Positions 10,701-23,192 are shown, numbered from the stretch's first letter. The stretch is 64,000 nt of DNA from Icerya purchasi (GCA_039619475.1 CM077115.1:135358172-135422171), one strand, 5' to 3'. Made by a program: numbers and translations. Notes: generated by a model not told the origin, from the sequence alone.

Positions 10701-11417
10701 AATGTTTTTATCATCTATACCATATACATTGACTGAGGCGGAGGGATTATTCTGTTCGAAAATCCTCACATCTGATAATGGTGTTGGGAATGAAATGCTA
10801 TTCCAATTATATCTTGCTGTCAACAGTGGATTCGAGAGATATTGACTGACTCGCTGTGGATTTTGTTCTACAAATTTTGTGAGAATCGCATACATTAAAC
10901 ATTTCTCATTGTCAGCATTAAATGGTTTAACATTTACAACTGCTTTCGTGCATTTTAGAGGGGTGGGTAGATCGATGAAAGAGCCTGCATGCTGAATAAT
11001 GTTTCTAATATTAAGTTGAACTTCAAGATATTATATTGATCGAATTGACCAACCCGATCTGGACGAAAGATCCATCTTGTCAACCATCACATTCATCTGC
11101 TGTAGAGACTCGTCAAACCACCCCTCTAAATCATCACCAAGTAGTAGCAAATGAGCACATATAGGGAAATACATCGGTGATGTGTTAATTTCACCGTTAG
11201 CAACCATTTTCTTGAATACACAGTGTAGAGTCAAGCTAACTTTCACACCCGTCTGGTTAATGACTTCAATTTTTTCGATAACCGCGTCCTTAATATCTAT
11301 TAAAAAACGTTCAATATCTAGCTGCATGTTGTTGGTGTTAATGAATTGGTAGGTTGCCAGTCGAGATCTATATCTAATATTAACTTGTTCAACAATATAA
11401 CTCGCGCTAACTGCCAT
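7733..11417 (-). pseudogene. polB: Protein-primed DNA polymerase B, copy A, broken
   Basis: Colinear with the 1,242-residue copy C polymerase. Start chosen at ATG 11,417 (MAVSASYIVEQ). Visible motifs: CRRC zinc pair, Exo I GDFESL, HNH-like CHICGG...DHCHLTGK, motif A DCNNLYSTAM, motif C YMDTDS. Breaks: TAA at 11,031-11,033 and TGA at 10,686-10,688 in frame, a frameshift near 9,835 before the HNLSGYD (Exo II) block, and another near 8,127 after GLRSK. Motif B reads NAAYRK where copy C has NSLFGK, losing the conserved Gly. It ends at TAA 7,733. The gene cannot make a full enzyme. Confidence 0.9.
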
Positions 11418-12557
11418 TTCGCACTCGTGAAAATCTAAACCAATCAACAGGACATTCACTTTAATACTGTGAACATCTTACTACTGCATAGTATAATTAT
11501 ACTTCCAAAGAAAGATGTGTGAATTTAAAAGATAATTTAATTTAAATTTCTCAAAATAAAAAATTTAAAAAAAAATATTATTTTACATCAAAGTTAATAA
11601 AACCGCTAATTAACATTAAATCAGAATGAGTGGGTACCTATTTATAGCTTTAAGTAATACACAAATACAAAAATAAATAAAATTAATATACATGAAGAAA
11701 CATCGTAAATAATTTTTAAAAAACTACATATCACATTTAGAATTGATAAATGAATGCTGTGGAAACATCTAATGAAAATCTCGATTAAATATTTTTAGCT
11801 TTGCTGTGTAAATGAAAAGGTTATTTGAAGTAAAGAATGGAATAGGGGTTAATAATTCTATGTTTAAAATGAAACTTGTTATTAAAACTGTTTAGAAGAA
11901 AGGAACTCGAATAATAAAATAAAATAAATACTTTAAGAAAAATTATTAATGAGTGAATAGTATATGAAAATAAATTTGAAAAACTATGTAATGATATCTA
12001 TGAACTTGGTAGACATTTATATTTCGCGTGTGATATGTTTTATATATGTAAATGTTTTAAAGTACATACCAGAGTTGGATATTGGATATTGAAAAATTAA
12101 ACGATGAATGGAAGCGGCTGCTGTCGTTGATGATGTATCGCGGTTAGTGCTTGTGGTGTTAATTCTTTCTGGTGTTGTTGTTGATATTTCTTATTATTGC
12201 TTCTGGTTTTGACGAATGTTTGAATTTGCTAAAGCAAATTATTTGTATTTATTATATTGCAAATATTAGAGTAAACAAATAAATAAATAAAAAAATTTGT
12301 AACTTTTACATAATTTAAAAAATTATTTTTGCAAAGAAAATGATGAAAAATGTTTATTATTTAGCGACATTATTAATGTTTTCAAAGGAATTATATAAAA
12401 GTACTACCTTTTAATTATACTTTCTTCATATTTCTTCACAACTCACAACAACATTTTAAATTAGGAAATGGTAAGGAAGCATAGTCGGCAGTAATGAAAG
12501 TGGCAATATATTTTTTTGTTTATTTTTTATTTATTTTTTTATTTTAAATATTAAATA
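11418..12557. other. Intergenic, copy A right flank
   Basis: Upstream region of the copy A polymerase and beyond. Very AT-rich. A possible TATA-like stretch lies at 12,035-12,050. No coding frame with homologues in the window. In copy C this position carries cysteine-rich and fibre-like genes; none is recognisable here. Confidence 0.5.
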
Positions 12558-12964
12558 TTAAAAAAACGCTTCCATTTCTTCCGATACGTTTTGCCACCCT
12601 TCCGGTATAGGGAAAATTGTAATTACAACTGCATCATCTAGAGTCTCAAACCGATTCAAACAAATGGCACCTCCAACACTTAAATGACTTGATTGCAAAC
12701 CAACTCATTGCAGGTGGCTATTGGTGAATTAAAATTTTGAAACTCCATTACTGCCTCCTCAACATTTTGGGGAAAACTGATAGGAAGTCCGAATTGACTT
12801 AATTGATCGATAATTATGTCTATAGGATCTCCAGAGGTATGAAAAAATTGAAGCACTGGTCCTGGTATTTCAATTTCTTCGTCATCGGATTCAGATTGAG
12901 AGTCGGGAGATAATGGAAAATGATGTTGTGAGTGTGGTGGTGGAATAACTTCCTTGGGAACCAT
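12558..12964 (-). pseudogene. Acidic hypothetical protein with upstream splice acceptor, probably frameshifted
   Basis: ATG at 12,964 opens a 94-residue frame with a Pro/His/Ser-rich start and an acidic patch (SESDDEEIEI). It ends at 12,680, but another frame continues at once (SVGGAICLNRFETLDDAVVI to TAA at 12,558), so a frameshift or unrecognised intron near 12,684 is likely. TTTTTTATGTAG just before AAT-ATG is a good 3' splice site. Its place to the right of the polymerase on the minus strand equals that of the spliced acidic gene of copy C (43,298-43,965), and the VVITIFPIP segment resembles the first coding exons of that family, but the similarity is too weak to be sure. Confidence 0.4.
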
Positions 12965-14239
12965 ATTCTACATAAAAAATAAATTAAAAAACTTATAAAG
13001 TTATTTTCAAATTAATGTTAAAATGATTTTAATTGTTCAGCAAATAATAATATTTCAAATATGTTTTCTTTCGAAAACTATGTCAAATCCTATACTTGTA
13101 ATATAGCTCCAAGGTTAAAAAATCAATGAATAAATTAGTAAATTAGGATTATAATCAAAATAGAAAAGAAAATAAATTATTAATTTGATAAAAAATAAAA
13201 GAAATCCTTTACTTAATGAATGGATTATGATTCGATTATATTTGAAAATAAGGTGTGAATGCGAAATAATGAAAAATACTTTGATGATTATACAAATGTC
13301 GTAAGAAAATAAAAAATTAAAAAAATAAAAAAATAAAATGTTATAATGCAATTTAATTTAATAAATAAATACATCGCGATTACTTCCCGAATTTGGAAGA
13401 AAATATGATGAATGTGGAACAAAAAAATATGTAAACTTTAAAAATTTATGTAAAACTTCAAATGATATAAAAACGTAAACGTTGTTGATTCAAATGAAAC
13501 TTCACTAATGAGGAGATCCGATATGTGGAAGTGGTTATATACCTTTCCAACTGATGTAATGAACGCAACTTTTGAACTAAGAGAAAATAATGCTCGAGTG
13601 CATACACCCTTTCAATTACATGCATTAGTTTAAGGCAGGTGGAACTTTGTTGTAGATATTTTCGATTCTCAAACGGTTATAATTAATAGGATATTTCTTA
13701 CGACTCATATACAGCTGTAATCAGCTGTTTTTTCTATTCACATTGTAACTGAATTAGTTAATGGGAAAAAAAAATGATGATAATGTTGAAATGTTATTCT
13801 ATCTGGAAATTATGCTTCGGATTATATTGCTTCCATTAATCGTTATCGAAATATCTTACTATTCATTATCATTAGATCGCTCTTGAACCCTGCCTTCTGC
13901 AATGTAATACTAGAATATAATGAAAATTTTATTGATAATGGTTACAATTATGTATAGTTGGAATACAGACTTTCTTAGATATATTATTCAAATGCTCCTC
14001 GACACCTGCTATCACAATGTATATAACGATATCGTTCGGACGAAAAAAGATGTGTGTATGCATTAATAGAATTATCGAACAGAAGGAATTAATTGCATGT
14101 TCAGATGTGGGTCGTCTACTCGGCTATGAACAAACAACCGTTGTAGCTATCTTGCATCTGGATGATGCAATCGTCCGTCGTTAAAAGCCACCTTTTTCTT
14201 GGGATATATAAATACCCGTTTAAAAATAAAAATGTTTAG
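12965..14239. other. Non-coding AT-rich spacer
   Basis: About 1.3 kb without a supported gene. GTAAGT-like donors and T-rich tracts are present but no exon can be anchored. Probably decayed right-arm DNA of copy A. Confidence 0.5.
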
Positions 14240-14690
14240 TGCGTAAACACGATGCGGTCGCTAACAGGATTCTATCAATGATGCGTGATGACCTGCTAGA
14301 CGATCGGTTGGTAGGTAATTTCAAATGAATGTCTAGAATTCACCATCTGCACCCTCCTTCGATCATTCAAATGATTGGAAAATTTCCATTAAGTAAAATA
14401 ATAATAACAATAATAAAATATCGAACTTTCCATTAAAATAATAATTAATAATAATAATAGTGGACAAGCAGCTGCAATTTACCACCTGCACCTGCGATGC
14501 CCTATTTTGATCGTTTCAACGATAAAATTTCCATTAAAATATTAATTAACAATAAAAACACTGAACAAACAGCTGCAATTCGCCCCCCTGAACCCTGCCA
14601 ACCGTCATTAATGGATGGAAAACAGGTGTCACCCCTCATTATTGCCCTCTCCCCCGCCCGCCCACTGTGCAAGGACATACATTCCAACAC
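14240..14690. repeat. Diverged array-type sequence and imperfect repeats
   Basis: 14,240-14,345 resembles the array sequence at 26,050-26,140 (both contain a run of the type GATCGGYTRGTWRRTTTCAAA followed by GAATTCACC). It is followed by imperfect copies of a segment containing GCAGCTGCAATT, CACC..CTGCACC and AAATTTCCATTAA (near 14,337, 14,467 and 14,568). This is an old relative of the tandem-array unit, ending where copy B begins. Confidence 0.5.
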
Positions 14691-14700
14691 TACTTATATT

Positions 14701-14895
14701 ATGCCTGTAATATACAATAAAAGCATAATCAACATATATAAAGGAGTTTCATCTTTACATCACTCCTCACACTATTCATCATCATCACCATCATCATGGT
14801 CTAAAGAAAAAAGTATAAATAGCGGAGGAAAGAAACAATTATCAAAGAAAAGTATACATATTTTAAAATCTTTAGGATACAAAGTGATAAAGTGA
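14701..14895 (+). CDS. Small conserved basic protein, copy B (64 aa)
   Basis: ATG at 14,701 (MPVIYNKSIINIYKG), 64 residues, ending LSKKSIHILKSLGYKVIK. It is nearly identical to the copy C protein at 33,945-34,148, with a shorter Ser/Pro stretch. It is the only intact frame in this fragment. An upstream in-frame extension to 14,497 lies in unrelated flanking DNA and is not part of the gene. Confidence 0.7.
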   Translation: MPVIYNKSIINIYKGVSSLHHSSHYSSSSPSSWSKEKSINSGGKKQLSKKSIHILKSLGYKVIK

Positions 14896-14934
14896 ATTGA
14901 TAAAATGAAGAAAAAAAGAAAATATATAAAAAAA

Positions 14935-16188
14935 ATGGAAAATATTCTAAGAATCGATGGAAGTAACGCATACATGGATGATTCAATCGCTGGTTTGGAG
15001 TATCACACACATAAACCATATTCCAGTTCGAAATTTGGATCGAATGATGAAATACATATTCCTGATACAGCAAAAAGATGTAATTACCTTATGTCGGAGA
15101 GTTATCTAACGACCGAGGGGCGTGTATCCCCTGCACTCGAATTTTGTCTAGGCAGACTGCTTTTTTTATTTTCAAAGTTACGCTATGAAGTAAATGGGAA
15201 TGTAATTGATATAACCAGATTACCAGGCATTACATGCGTTATTAAAACTTTATTAATTTTGGAAAATATTCCTTCAGACTGTACATATAGCACTAGTGGA
15301 TTTAAATTGAATGATTTGAAATCTTTCACTAGAGACGTCACCATCACTGATGCATCTACTACTACTTCTACTACTACTACTACTACTACAACAGTAGCAA
15401 TAACAACAACTGAATTTTCATTCGCCATTCCATTACGTTTCCTATTTGGATTCATGGAAGACTACACAAAGAGTATAGCACACAGCACTCAAGAGCTTAT
15501 TCTGGTTAGAGCTAGCATGGATAAGAACGCTTTTATAGGCACGAAAGATGAACCCGTTCATTTAACTTTGCATACAGTTGCCTGGAAGTACGTTTATTAA
15601 GATTAGCAATAGAGCGAAGGTTGCACTATTAACTCAAATCAAGCTAACAAAATACACTCCAATTCAATTTCGCACCTGGTCACTATATCAACAACCGAGT
15701 TTACCAACTACATCAGATCACAGTTGGCTAATCAAAACTACATCAGCGATAGAGCGTCCTCATTACATCTTACTAGCACTCCAGATTGATAAAGAGAATA
15801 AACTAATGAAAAACGCGTCTACATTCAATCACGTTTATATTATAGAATTAAGCGTGTACATAAATTCTGTTTGCTACCTGTACGAACCGTTGATGTTAGA
15901 TTTTGAAAAGAAAAAAGTTGCCGCTCTCTATCTATCCTACATAAAATTTCAAACAATGTATTATGCGCAAGAAACTCCTCACCCAGCTATCAACATAGAA
16001 GATTTTCTATCTCGTTACACGCTATTTGTTATATACCGTGTGTATTTCAAAATGAGATATTGCTGGATAATAGTCCGCTACAGATTCGTGTAGATTTTGG
16101 TTCATCTAAAAATATACCTGCTAATACAACCATGTACGTGTTAATTATACACGATAAGAGTACCGGTTATGATATTTTACAAATGTGA
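14935..16188 (+). pseudogene. Major capsid protein, copy B, frameshifted
   Basis: ATG at 14,935 (MENILRIDG) and stop TGA at 16,186-16,188 match the ends of copy C 34,187-35,437. A compensated pair of indels near 15,062-15,092 changes about ten residues after NDEIHIP. A two-base deletion near 15,590 and a two-base insertion near 16,033 shift the frame. The Thr repeat (ACT/ACA triplets, about 15,350-15,410) has a different length from copy C, a sign of microsatellite slippage. Confidence 0.85.
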
Positions 16189-16318
16189 AAAAACATATAA
16201 CAACCCTTGTACAACAATTTTTCAATCAGTTTCACTTCTGCTAATGGTAAACTCGGTCTTTTTTTCCTATTTCGTTCTCGTTAAATAGAACCAATGTAAT
16301 TAGTTGTATCGGGAAAAA

Positions 16319-16980
16319 ATGGAAAAAGACAGGAATAAAGTTATTTTAGATATTCAATGTTTTAGAAATAGCGAGTGCGAAGATATTATTAAAGAAATGG
16401 TAATACTAAGTGTAAATGGGAAATATTATTTACACAAAGTGTATACTCCTCCTTATGATTGGAATAGTTTACCTTCGCATATATAGAAAACAAATAGATG
16501 GTTGATCTCACATTATCATAATATTCCGAGGGAGTATGGAACACGTCAATATCATTATTTATATCACGATTTGATGGAAATGTTAGAAACATTGCAACCA
16601 GTAGAAATATATGTTAAAGGAGAAGAAAAAATTAAAATGTTATTGAAACTAATAGATCAATGCACTTCCAATCACCAATCATCTGAAATAAAATAGATAT
16701 GGAAAAAACATGCAGTACACCAAACTTACATAAATTACATATTATCACATACCGAGGTGTACTGAATTTAATAAAGTGTAATCATCATAAGAACAGCTCG
16801 AATAATAGTGCATGTTCGGTAAGGAATGTATTTGTACTATCGAAATGGTATGATTTAAATGAAAGTGAACCTTCTCCTTTCAAATCGTTATATAATGCGA
16901 ATAAAAATGTAACAGACGAAAAGGTTAACAATGGAAAATCAAAAATCGCACTTACAATAACCTTACCTATAACATTGTAA
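16319..16980 (+). pseudogene. Conserved unknown protein, copy B, broken
   Basis: ATG at 16,319 (MEKDRNKVILDIQCF) matches copy C 35,569-36,228. TAG at 16,484-16,486 replaces Gln and a two-base length change near 16,694 shifts the frame. The remainder is readable to TAA at 16,978-16,980. TATCGGGAAAAAA directly before the ATG is shared with copy C. Confidence 0.8.
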
Positions 16981-17174
16981 TCTAAACTACCATTATTGTA
17001 TAAAGCTTATGTAATAGAAAGGTTTTTTTAGTTTTTTATTATTATTATTTTAGAAAAGGTTTTTGTAATTGTTTATGTTTTTAGTTTAAGTTTTATATTT
17101 ATTTTTTATCATTGTAAATTTTAAATAAATGAGATTTAGGTTAAAATTATTTTCTTCCATTTCTATATTAACAC

Positions 17175-17299
17175 TTTATTGAACAATATAAAATCTTTAT
17201 TAAACAGAAATTATTTTTAAATTAAAAATTATCGTCACGTTTTAATTTTTAATTTAAAAATAATTTCTGTTTAATAAAGATTTTATATTGTTCAATAAA
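17175..17299. repeat. Perfect-arm palindrome (fold-back insertion) in copy B
   Basis: Arms of about 57 bp (TTTATTGAACAATATAAAAT... and its complement) flank a short TCGTCACGTTT loop. Copy C lacks it at the matching place (about 36,370). AATAAATGAGATT occurs on both sides, as a target duplication would. This looks like a MITE or fold-back insertion after copy B was formed. Confidence 0.75.
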
Positions 17300-17488
17300 T
17301 GAGATTATTTATGAATATAATATATGTATTTTTTTCTTTACTTTCTCACAATATATCTCGTATTATACTATGAAATAATTTACAAATATATACAGACTTA
17401 ATAACATAAATAACGAAAAAATAAGAAAAAAAAAAGTGATATCTATAAATCTTATATATGAAAAAATGTAAAAAAAGAATGAAAAATC

Positions 17489-20400
17489 TTAATCTATTCG
17501 CGCACGTTTTGAAGGTGGTATTTCCTCTTCCTCCACAATATCTTCATCATCATCATCCACATCATCATTGCTAGCATTTTCTAAATCTACATGTCCTAAA
17601 GCTAATGTATCGGTATTATTCTCTAATACTATATGCTTATCATCTAGTCCAGATATAGCTAGTTTATTTTGTTTTACAGTGTATAATTCGTGATTTTTAC
17701 TACGAATAGAATACCCAGTTCTATAATTTATGTTACTAATTTGGTTATTATTAAAAATACATTGTTTATAATGATCAAAAGTAATTTTGTTTTTGGTGAC
17801 ATTGTAAGGAATTCCCTTACATTTAGTTATAATCTTATTTTCGTTTATTTTAATGCTGTAGACTTTCGAATGTAAACCTACAAATGCTTGAATGGGAATT
17901 CCTGAAATTCATCTTTAAATTTACTATAAACTTTATGATTTTTAGTGGAAAAACATTTATGTGATGCTGGGTAATCTGATGTGTCGAAGTAGTCGATATT
18001 ATTCTTTATATCTTCATACACATCTGCTGTTTTAATATTATACACTAAACTATCTGTATCTGTATATAATAATTTTAATCTATCTACACCATACATTGGT
18101 AACATAACATTGTAGTGAAACTTATACATAGTTGTTTTACTTAAATCTAAAATAAACATACCTACATATAACGGCTTAACAAATAATAGTTTAGTGGGAT
18201 TTTGATGTATGGCGCATAAAAAGGGTTTTTCCATAAATATAGTGCGGTCCTTAAAAGAGGGTTTATTTACTAATTTACTAAATCTTACTTTATCGGTGAC
18301 TAATTTAATATTTAACTGTTTTCGAATGTTTTGCAAAGTCTTTCCAAAAAGGGAATTAATCATTAATTTGTAATAATTTTTTTCAAATTCGTTGGTAGCC
18401 TGTTGCCGGAGAGAAGTATTTAAATCTATATATGATTTTAACCAGTTAGATTGTTTAAACTTAATTACCCTATAAATTTTACTAATTACTAATCCATGTT
18501 TTAAAGCTAATTTTAAATAAGAAAAATGTACAATATACTTATATTTATTTTCTAATGTAGCTACCAACTTTTTTACTTTACTACTTGAAGATACCTGTTT
18601 ACTTTCAGGTAAAAACGGATAATTATCGTGTAAATTATGTAAGTGTTTTGGATAAATTATATCTACTTCTAAAATAAAACCCTCCGGACCATTTTCATCT
18701 AGATTAGCCACATCTATATGAGAAATCTCCTCCGATGTTAACCATCGGAAGCCTCCTTGTGGTAAAGACTTGCTCATTGCTTCCCCATATAGATTGTTGG
18801 CATCTAAATATATTATATAATTATTATTATTATTACTAACCGATGCTACCATTGATGATGTGGATGGTTGAGGAGATGATGATAATGATGACAGGTATGG
18901 GTTATTTGCAGTTGAGTAACGATGAACACACTGACTGAGACCTCCGTGGATACCATTTTTGAAAAACAACAGCATATCATAATCGGTTAATAGCTCCAAC
19001 TCCACCTTGGTGCTTTTCAACATCGCTTGCCATGTGAGTACTGGAGCTGTAAACATCCAAGCCGGATCCAGTTTATATATGCTGTAGCAAACATTGTGGA
19101 AGTTCTCAAATACATCGGCAAGCAATAATACATCCGTCTGTAAGTATATATCGCTGTACTGACTGAGGTTCTCAATGTGAAGTGTATCCCATACCTGTTT
19201 CATGTGTTTGTATGCATCTTCAGAAATGGTGGATTTTGTTAACGAACTATAGAATGTGGAATGTGGAGAAAGTGAGGTTCCTTCCAATTTTGCTGCATTG
19301 GAGCAAAATTTGTATGGGAAGTAACCTTTACAACAGAACAAAGGTAACCACAATAGATCGTCTATATGCTTAAGCGTGTGATGAAAAGCTGTGTCTGGTA
19401 GGAAAGATGCTAACTTTTCTAAACTGCCACACAAGAACTGCATCGAATCGACAAATCGGAGTTGCATAACTCTAGGTATTAACTGCTTCGTGAATCCTTT
19501 ATAATGCTCTGTTGATGTAGCTAGGACATGTATGTCTTGTTTGTCATGTACCAATTCCCGAATTATAAGATGAGCATCGTACCCGCTTAAATTGTGCACG
19601 AAAACTGGAAGAAACTTCTGTAGACGATATAGAAGATTGCATGAGTTGTGAGCTGCACCACGGAACTTGCCAGTAATGTGACAGTGTTCGAGTACCTTTT
19701 CTGCAGGATTCAACGGGTTTTTGCAAATGTGACAAACGGTAGCCTCGTTAAAAATCCGTTGTTCTTCTTCGCTTACTCGAGGCGGTTGTTTGTGTTGATA
19801 AATGTTCGCGATAACCTTAGCATCTTCCTGCAGTCTCATGCAAAATTCTTTCGCTACATTCGTATTTTCCTCTCCAGATCCTCGGTATAAGTGCGGTGTT
19901 CGTAACAAACTGGGTAGATACTCATCTCCAATTTGACTTACGAAGTAATAACAGAAACTCATTGGAACGTGACGATGAACTTTAACAGTGTTTCTTCTTC
20001 TTCTTCTTCCTTGTTGTTGTTATTGCCAGACTGCGCCTCCACCTTCTCTAAATATGTTTCAAAGTCAGCATAGACCATGATGGGAGGGGCTGTTTGAATT
20101 TATGCTGCTCGAATTTCAATATATTTTTTCCCAGTTGCGGCATCTCAACATCAACTGGAGTTCTTCAAATTTCCCCTCATCATGAACATACCAAAGACAA
20201 CGTCTGCAGATGAAGATAGATTCACACTGTTTTGTAAACTGTGCTCGAACTAAACGACTCAACTTTCGAATCCAACAAAAGTGTTCCACAGTGTTACATT
20301 TCAGTAGAAGAAGGTCGGTATGATCGTTCCGTTCTTCTTTCTTAATACATACAGGACAGACGATTTCGTCTTTCTCTAGTGCGTAAATGTTGATCAAACA

Positions 20401-21097
20401 CTGTGTATTTATCTTTTCAAATGTATCGATATCCTTCAATGATGAGGGAAACGAGATACCGGTCCAGTTGTACTTCTCACTTAGAGTTGGATCAGATAAA
20501 TAGTTGTTAACACATTGTGGGTTCTTTTTTACAAGTTTCAATAACATTGCATACTTGAAGCAAAATTCATTGTTGTTTTGAACGTTAATGACTGCTTTTC
20601 ATACAGCGATCTTCTCGGGTAAGTGTACATGCAAAGAAATCCGTGCTAGAGCGTTACATCTATTAATTTTAATTTCTAGGTATTTAATGCTGCTTATACT
20701 CCATCCGGAACCTTCTATATTTTCGAACATATCCGCCAATTGTTTAATTTCCCGCGTTGCTCAATCAAACTATTTATTTAGATCGTCCCCAATAACCAAC
20801 ATTCGCATCTCCGATGGAAAATATGATGGAATAGTGTGATCTCCACCCTCTAATTGCATTGTACACTTAAAATAACAATGCAATACTAGAGTACACTTTA
20901 CTCCAGTTCGAATGTGGTTCGAAAGAAGGGAAAGAACTTCAGACTTTACACCGGTTAAGAATGTATCAATATCGTGTGCATTAACTTCATCGTTTACTAA
21001 TCGCAAGGTGGCTAATCTACTCCTATATCGTCGAGTTACCGTTTCCAAGTGAAATTGTACTGTGGATGATGATGGTGATTGTACCTGCGATATTCAT
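17489..21097 (-). pseudogene. polB: Protein-primed DNA polymerase B, copy B, broken
   Basis: From ATG 21,097 to TAA 17,489 it follows the copy C polymerase closely. A frameshift lies within the first 15 codons, deletions of tens of bases occur near 19,990 and 20,160 (acidic linker and zinc region), a one-base deletion near 17,908 shifts the C-terminus, and other small changes occur between 20,000 and 20,770. The central polymerase part (17,878-19,962) is still one 694-codon frame with motif A DANNLYGEAM, motif B NSLFGK and motif C YTDTDS intact. It is a recently decayed gene. Confidence 0.9.
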
Positions 21098-21429
21098 TAT
21101 GCTGCATGAGAAGAGAATAACTATAGACTGTATAGAATAAAAACAAATCTACAAATGTGAAGTCACTCGATGTGAAGTGAATATATATACTTTTTTAAAT
21201 CTTGAAAAATAATGAAGAATTCGTTAATAAATCATTATTCACCTTTAAATGATGTCAAACATATCTTTTTTGCTACAATAACTAACTAGCTGACTGTAAC
21301 AAGCTAAAAAAAATTTTTTACATTACCTATTATAAAAGGAGAACGTGAGAAGATTTTTTTTATAGTCTACTAGAATTATTCATATAAATGTTTAAAGAAA
21401 GAAATAACAGAAATAATGTGTGTGAAAGA

Positions 21430-22877
21430 TGGTCCTTTGCGAGTGTACTTATAAGTAATTAGAGGCAATAGTCAGGATGAGAAACATAGTCCCTACTAAT
21501 ACCAAGTGTATGCACAAGAATATTAGTATCTGCTTAGAGTCTACTCGTATAATACAACTTATAATTATAATGCTTGCCTTAAAATATAAGGAGAGAACAG
21601 ATGCAGCACTATAGGGAGCAGGAATATTAAGTCTCAGAAGTTGAGAGTAAAGAAGGAAACGTTCAGACGACAGTGTGGAGCATTCGAAAAGTATGTGGTT
21701 AGAATTACATTCGTGGGCATCATTTGGAGGATGTAGCGGACAGTAAGGAGAGTCTGAAAGTGAAACTCGATAGCGAGATGAAGGAAGCAAACTATGATCG
21801 AAACGCAATCGACATAAAGAGGAAATAAAATAGCGCTGCAAAGACGGAAATTCATGGAACCAAGGATTAACTGGAATATATGGCTGAATAGAAAGATAAA
21901 GGGAAAATTGGTTAGAAAAGGAGGAAGGATATGAGTCTGACCAAAACCTATAATGGAATTTTTTAGATAATGCAAGTAAATTATTAGCAGTGAACTTATT
22001 AATGGGGAGTCCATTAACAGCTGCACCACGAGACAACTGATCAACTCTTTCGTTTCCTTCTATACCAACATGGCCTGGAATCCAAAGGAACTCGATCTGA
22101 ATGTGGTAAGTTTGGAAGAGGTTATGGATAATCGAGCGAATACGAAGAATGATTGGATCACAAGAAGGATGAGGAAAAACAGATGAGATAGTTTATAAAA
22201 CACTTTTAGCATCAGAGATAATTAGGAATTTATTATTGTCTCGTATTAAGGATATGTAAAGAATGGCTCTTAATATCGCAACCGATTCTGCAAAGAAAAT
22301 AGAGCAAGTTGGAGGAAGTTTATAACTTTCAAAGTAGTTGTGAACAGCATATAGGAAGGATGCTCCAACGCCGTGAGGACCCTTCGATCCATCAGTATAA
22401 AGAAGAGAATGAAAAGGAAATAGAGAGTTAATAGTGTTAAGGAAATCTTGATTAGGTTGTGGAAGGGATTTAGAGTAAGTGGACAACAAAGATAGATTAG
22501 GAGGAAAGAGAAAGTCTGTAAAATGAAAGGTAAAGTAAGGAAGTTTATTATGTATTATAATTTGTGGAAGAAATTTAACAAGTCGATTTGAGATATGAGA
22601 AAGAAGGGGAATTTTTTTGGAAGTGAATCGCCAATTCTGAAGTAGGGTGGAGTAGGATGAAATAAGTTTTGAGGAAGAAACTGGAAGCCGTTTTAAAAGA
22701 AAGCGATATCCCAAGTGAGATCTACGGATTGGTAAAGGGAGAACATTGCATTCAGCATGTATTGCAGAATGCAATGTTCTCCCTTTACCAATCCGTAGAT
22801 CTCACTTGGGATATCGCTTTCTTTTAAAACGGCTTCCAGTTTCTTCCTCAAAACTTATTTCATCCTACTCCACCCTA
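21430..22877 (-). mobile_element. Non-LTR retrotransposon (LINE) fragment, RNase H and C-terminal part
   Basis: On the minus strand, 22,774-22,193 encodes LLYTDGSKGPHGVGASF and FAESVAILRAIL, the RNase H domain of Jockey/R1-like LINEs. A frameshift near 22,190 separates it from the WIPGHVG-type motif (about 22,060-22,080) and the C-terminal CCHC-like zinc segment (21,449-22,036: CPLHPPNDAHECNSNHILFEC). No reverse transcriptase part is present. The LINE lies between copy B and the array. Its 5' side ends in a palindrome. Confidence 0.8.
22643..22877. repeat. 111-bp-arm inverted repeat at the LINE/array junction
   Basis: 22,643-22,753 is repeated as its exact reverse complement at 22,767-22,877 around a 13-base spacer. 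The sequence is LINE coding DNA; the array begins at the next base. It could be an inversion made during LINE insertion, a repair fold-back, or an assembly/amplification artefact. Confidence 0.85.
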
Positions 22878-23192
22878 GTGTTAAAAATACAGAATGCAAA
22901 GATCGAAAATAATATACAACAATTTAGCGATAAAATATCATCAGCGGATAAAAGGATTGACGAAACTATTCGACGATTGGATACTGTGTTAGATACGGCA
23001 ACAAATGAGATTGAGGATAATATAAAACGTTTTGATGCTGTGCTTGTAAATAATAGAGGAGAACTCGATAGATTACAGAAAAGTTTTACTAGAGAACATG
23101 ATTGGGTTGTAGATAACCTTTACAATAGATTAATTACTCTAGGAACACAAATGCGGCAGCACATTGCCTCAGAATCTGAGAAAAAAATGTGA
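22878..23192 (+). pseudogene. Fibre-like gene F1, 3' part, unit U0
   Basis: The last about 104 codons of F1 (from LKIQNAKIENNIQQF to SEKKM, TGA at 23,190). The 5' part is replaced by LINE DNA. The reading frame happens to be open into the LINE palindrome but that fusion has no meaning as a gene. Confidence 0.8.

Larger units (their letters stand above)
1..11460. mobile_element. Polinton/Maverick copy A, decayed, left end outside window
   Basis: The gene order ATPase(-), PLA2-X(+), protease(+), penton(+), small protein(+), major capsid(+), conserved unknown(+), polymerase(-) is the same as in the complete copy C at 27,486-47,606, so this is a second Polinton. It is a different lineage: its proteins are only moderately similar to copy C, and between the unknown protein and the polymerase it has three extra minus-strand genes, two of them F-box. 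Most core genes contain nonsense codons or frameshifts. Integrase and left terminus would lie left of the window. The right terminus was not found, so the right limit is set at the polymerase promoter and is approximate. Confidence 0.85.
14691..21387. mobile_element. Polinton copy B, internal fragment colinear with copy C
   Basis: From about 14,691 to 21,387 the sequence follows copy C 33,935-40,637 at high identity, coding and non-coding alike, starting just before the small-protein gene and ending past the TATAAAAGGAG promoter (21,331). Neither terminal repeats nor the left and right arms are present. All long genes carry indels or stops, and many CpG sites of copy C read TpG or CpA here. 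It is an older, truncated member of the copy C subfamily. Confidence 0.9.

Noticed and set aside
14497..14700. N-terminal extension of the copy B small protein
   Set aside because: The in-frame upstream part lies in unrelated flanking repeat DNA left of the copy B junction.
22746..23192. 148-codon frame that looks like a gene start plus F1 end
   Set aside because: Chance fusion of the inverted LINE arm with truncated F1.
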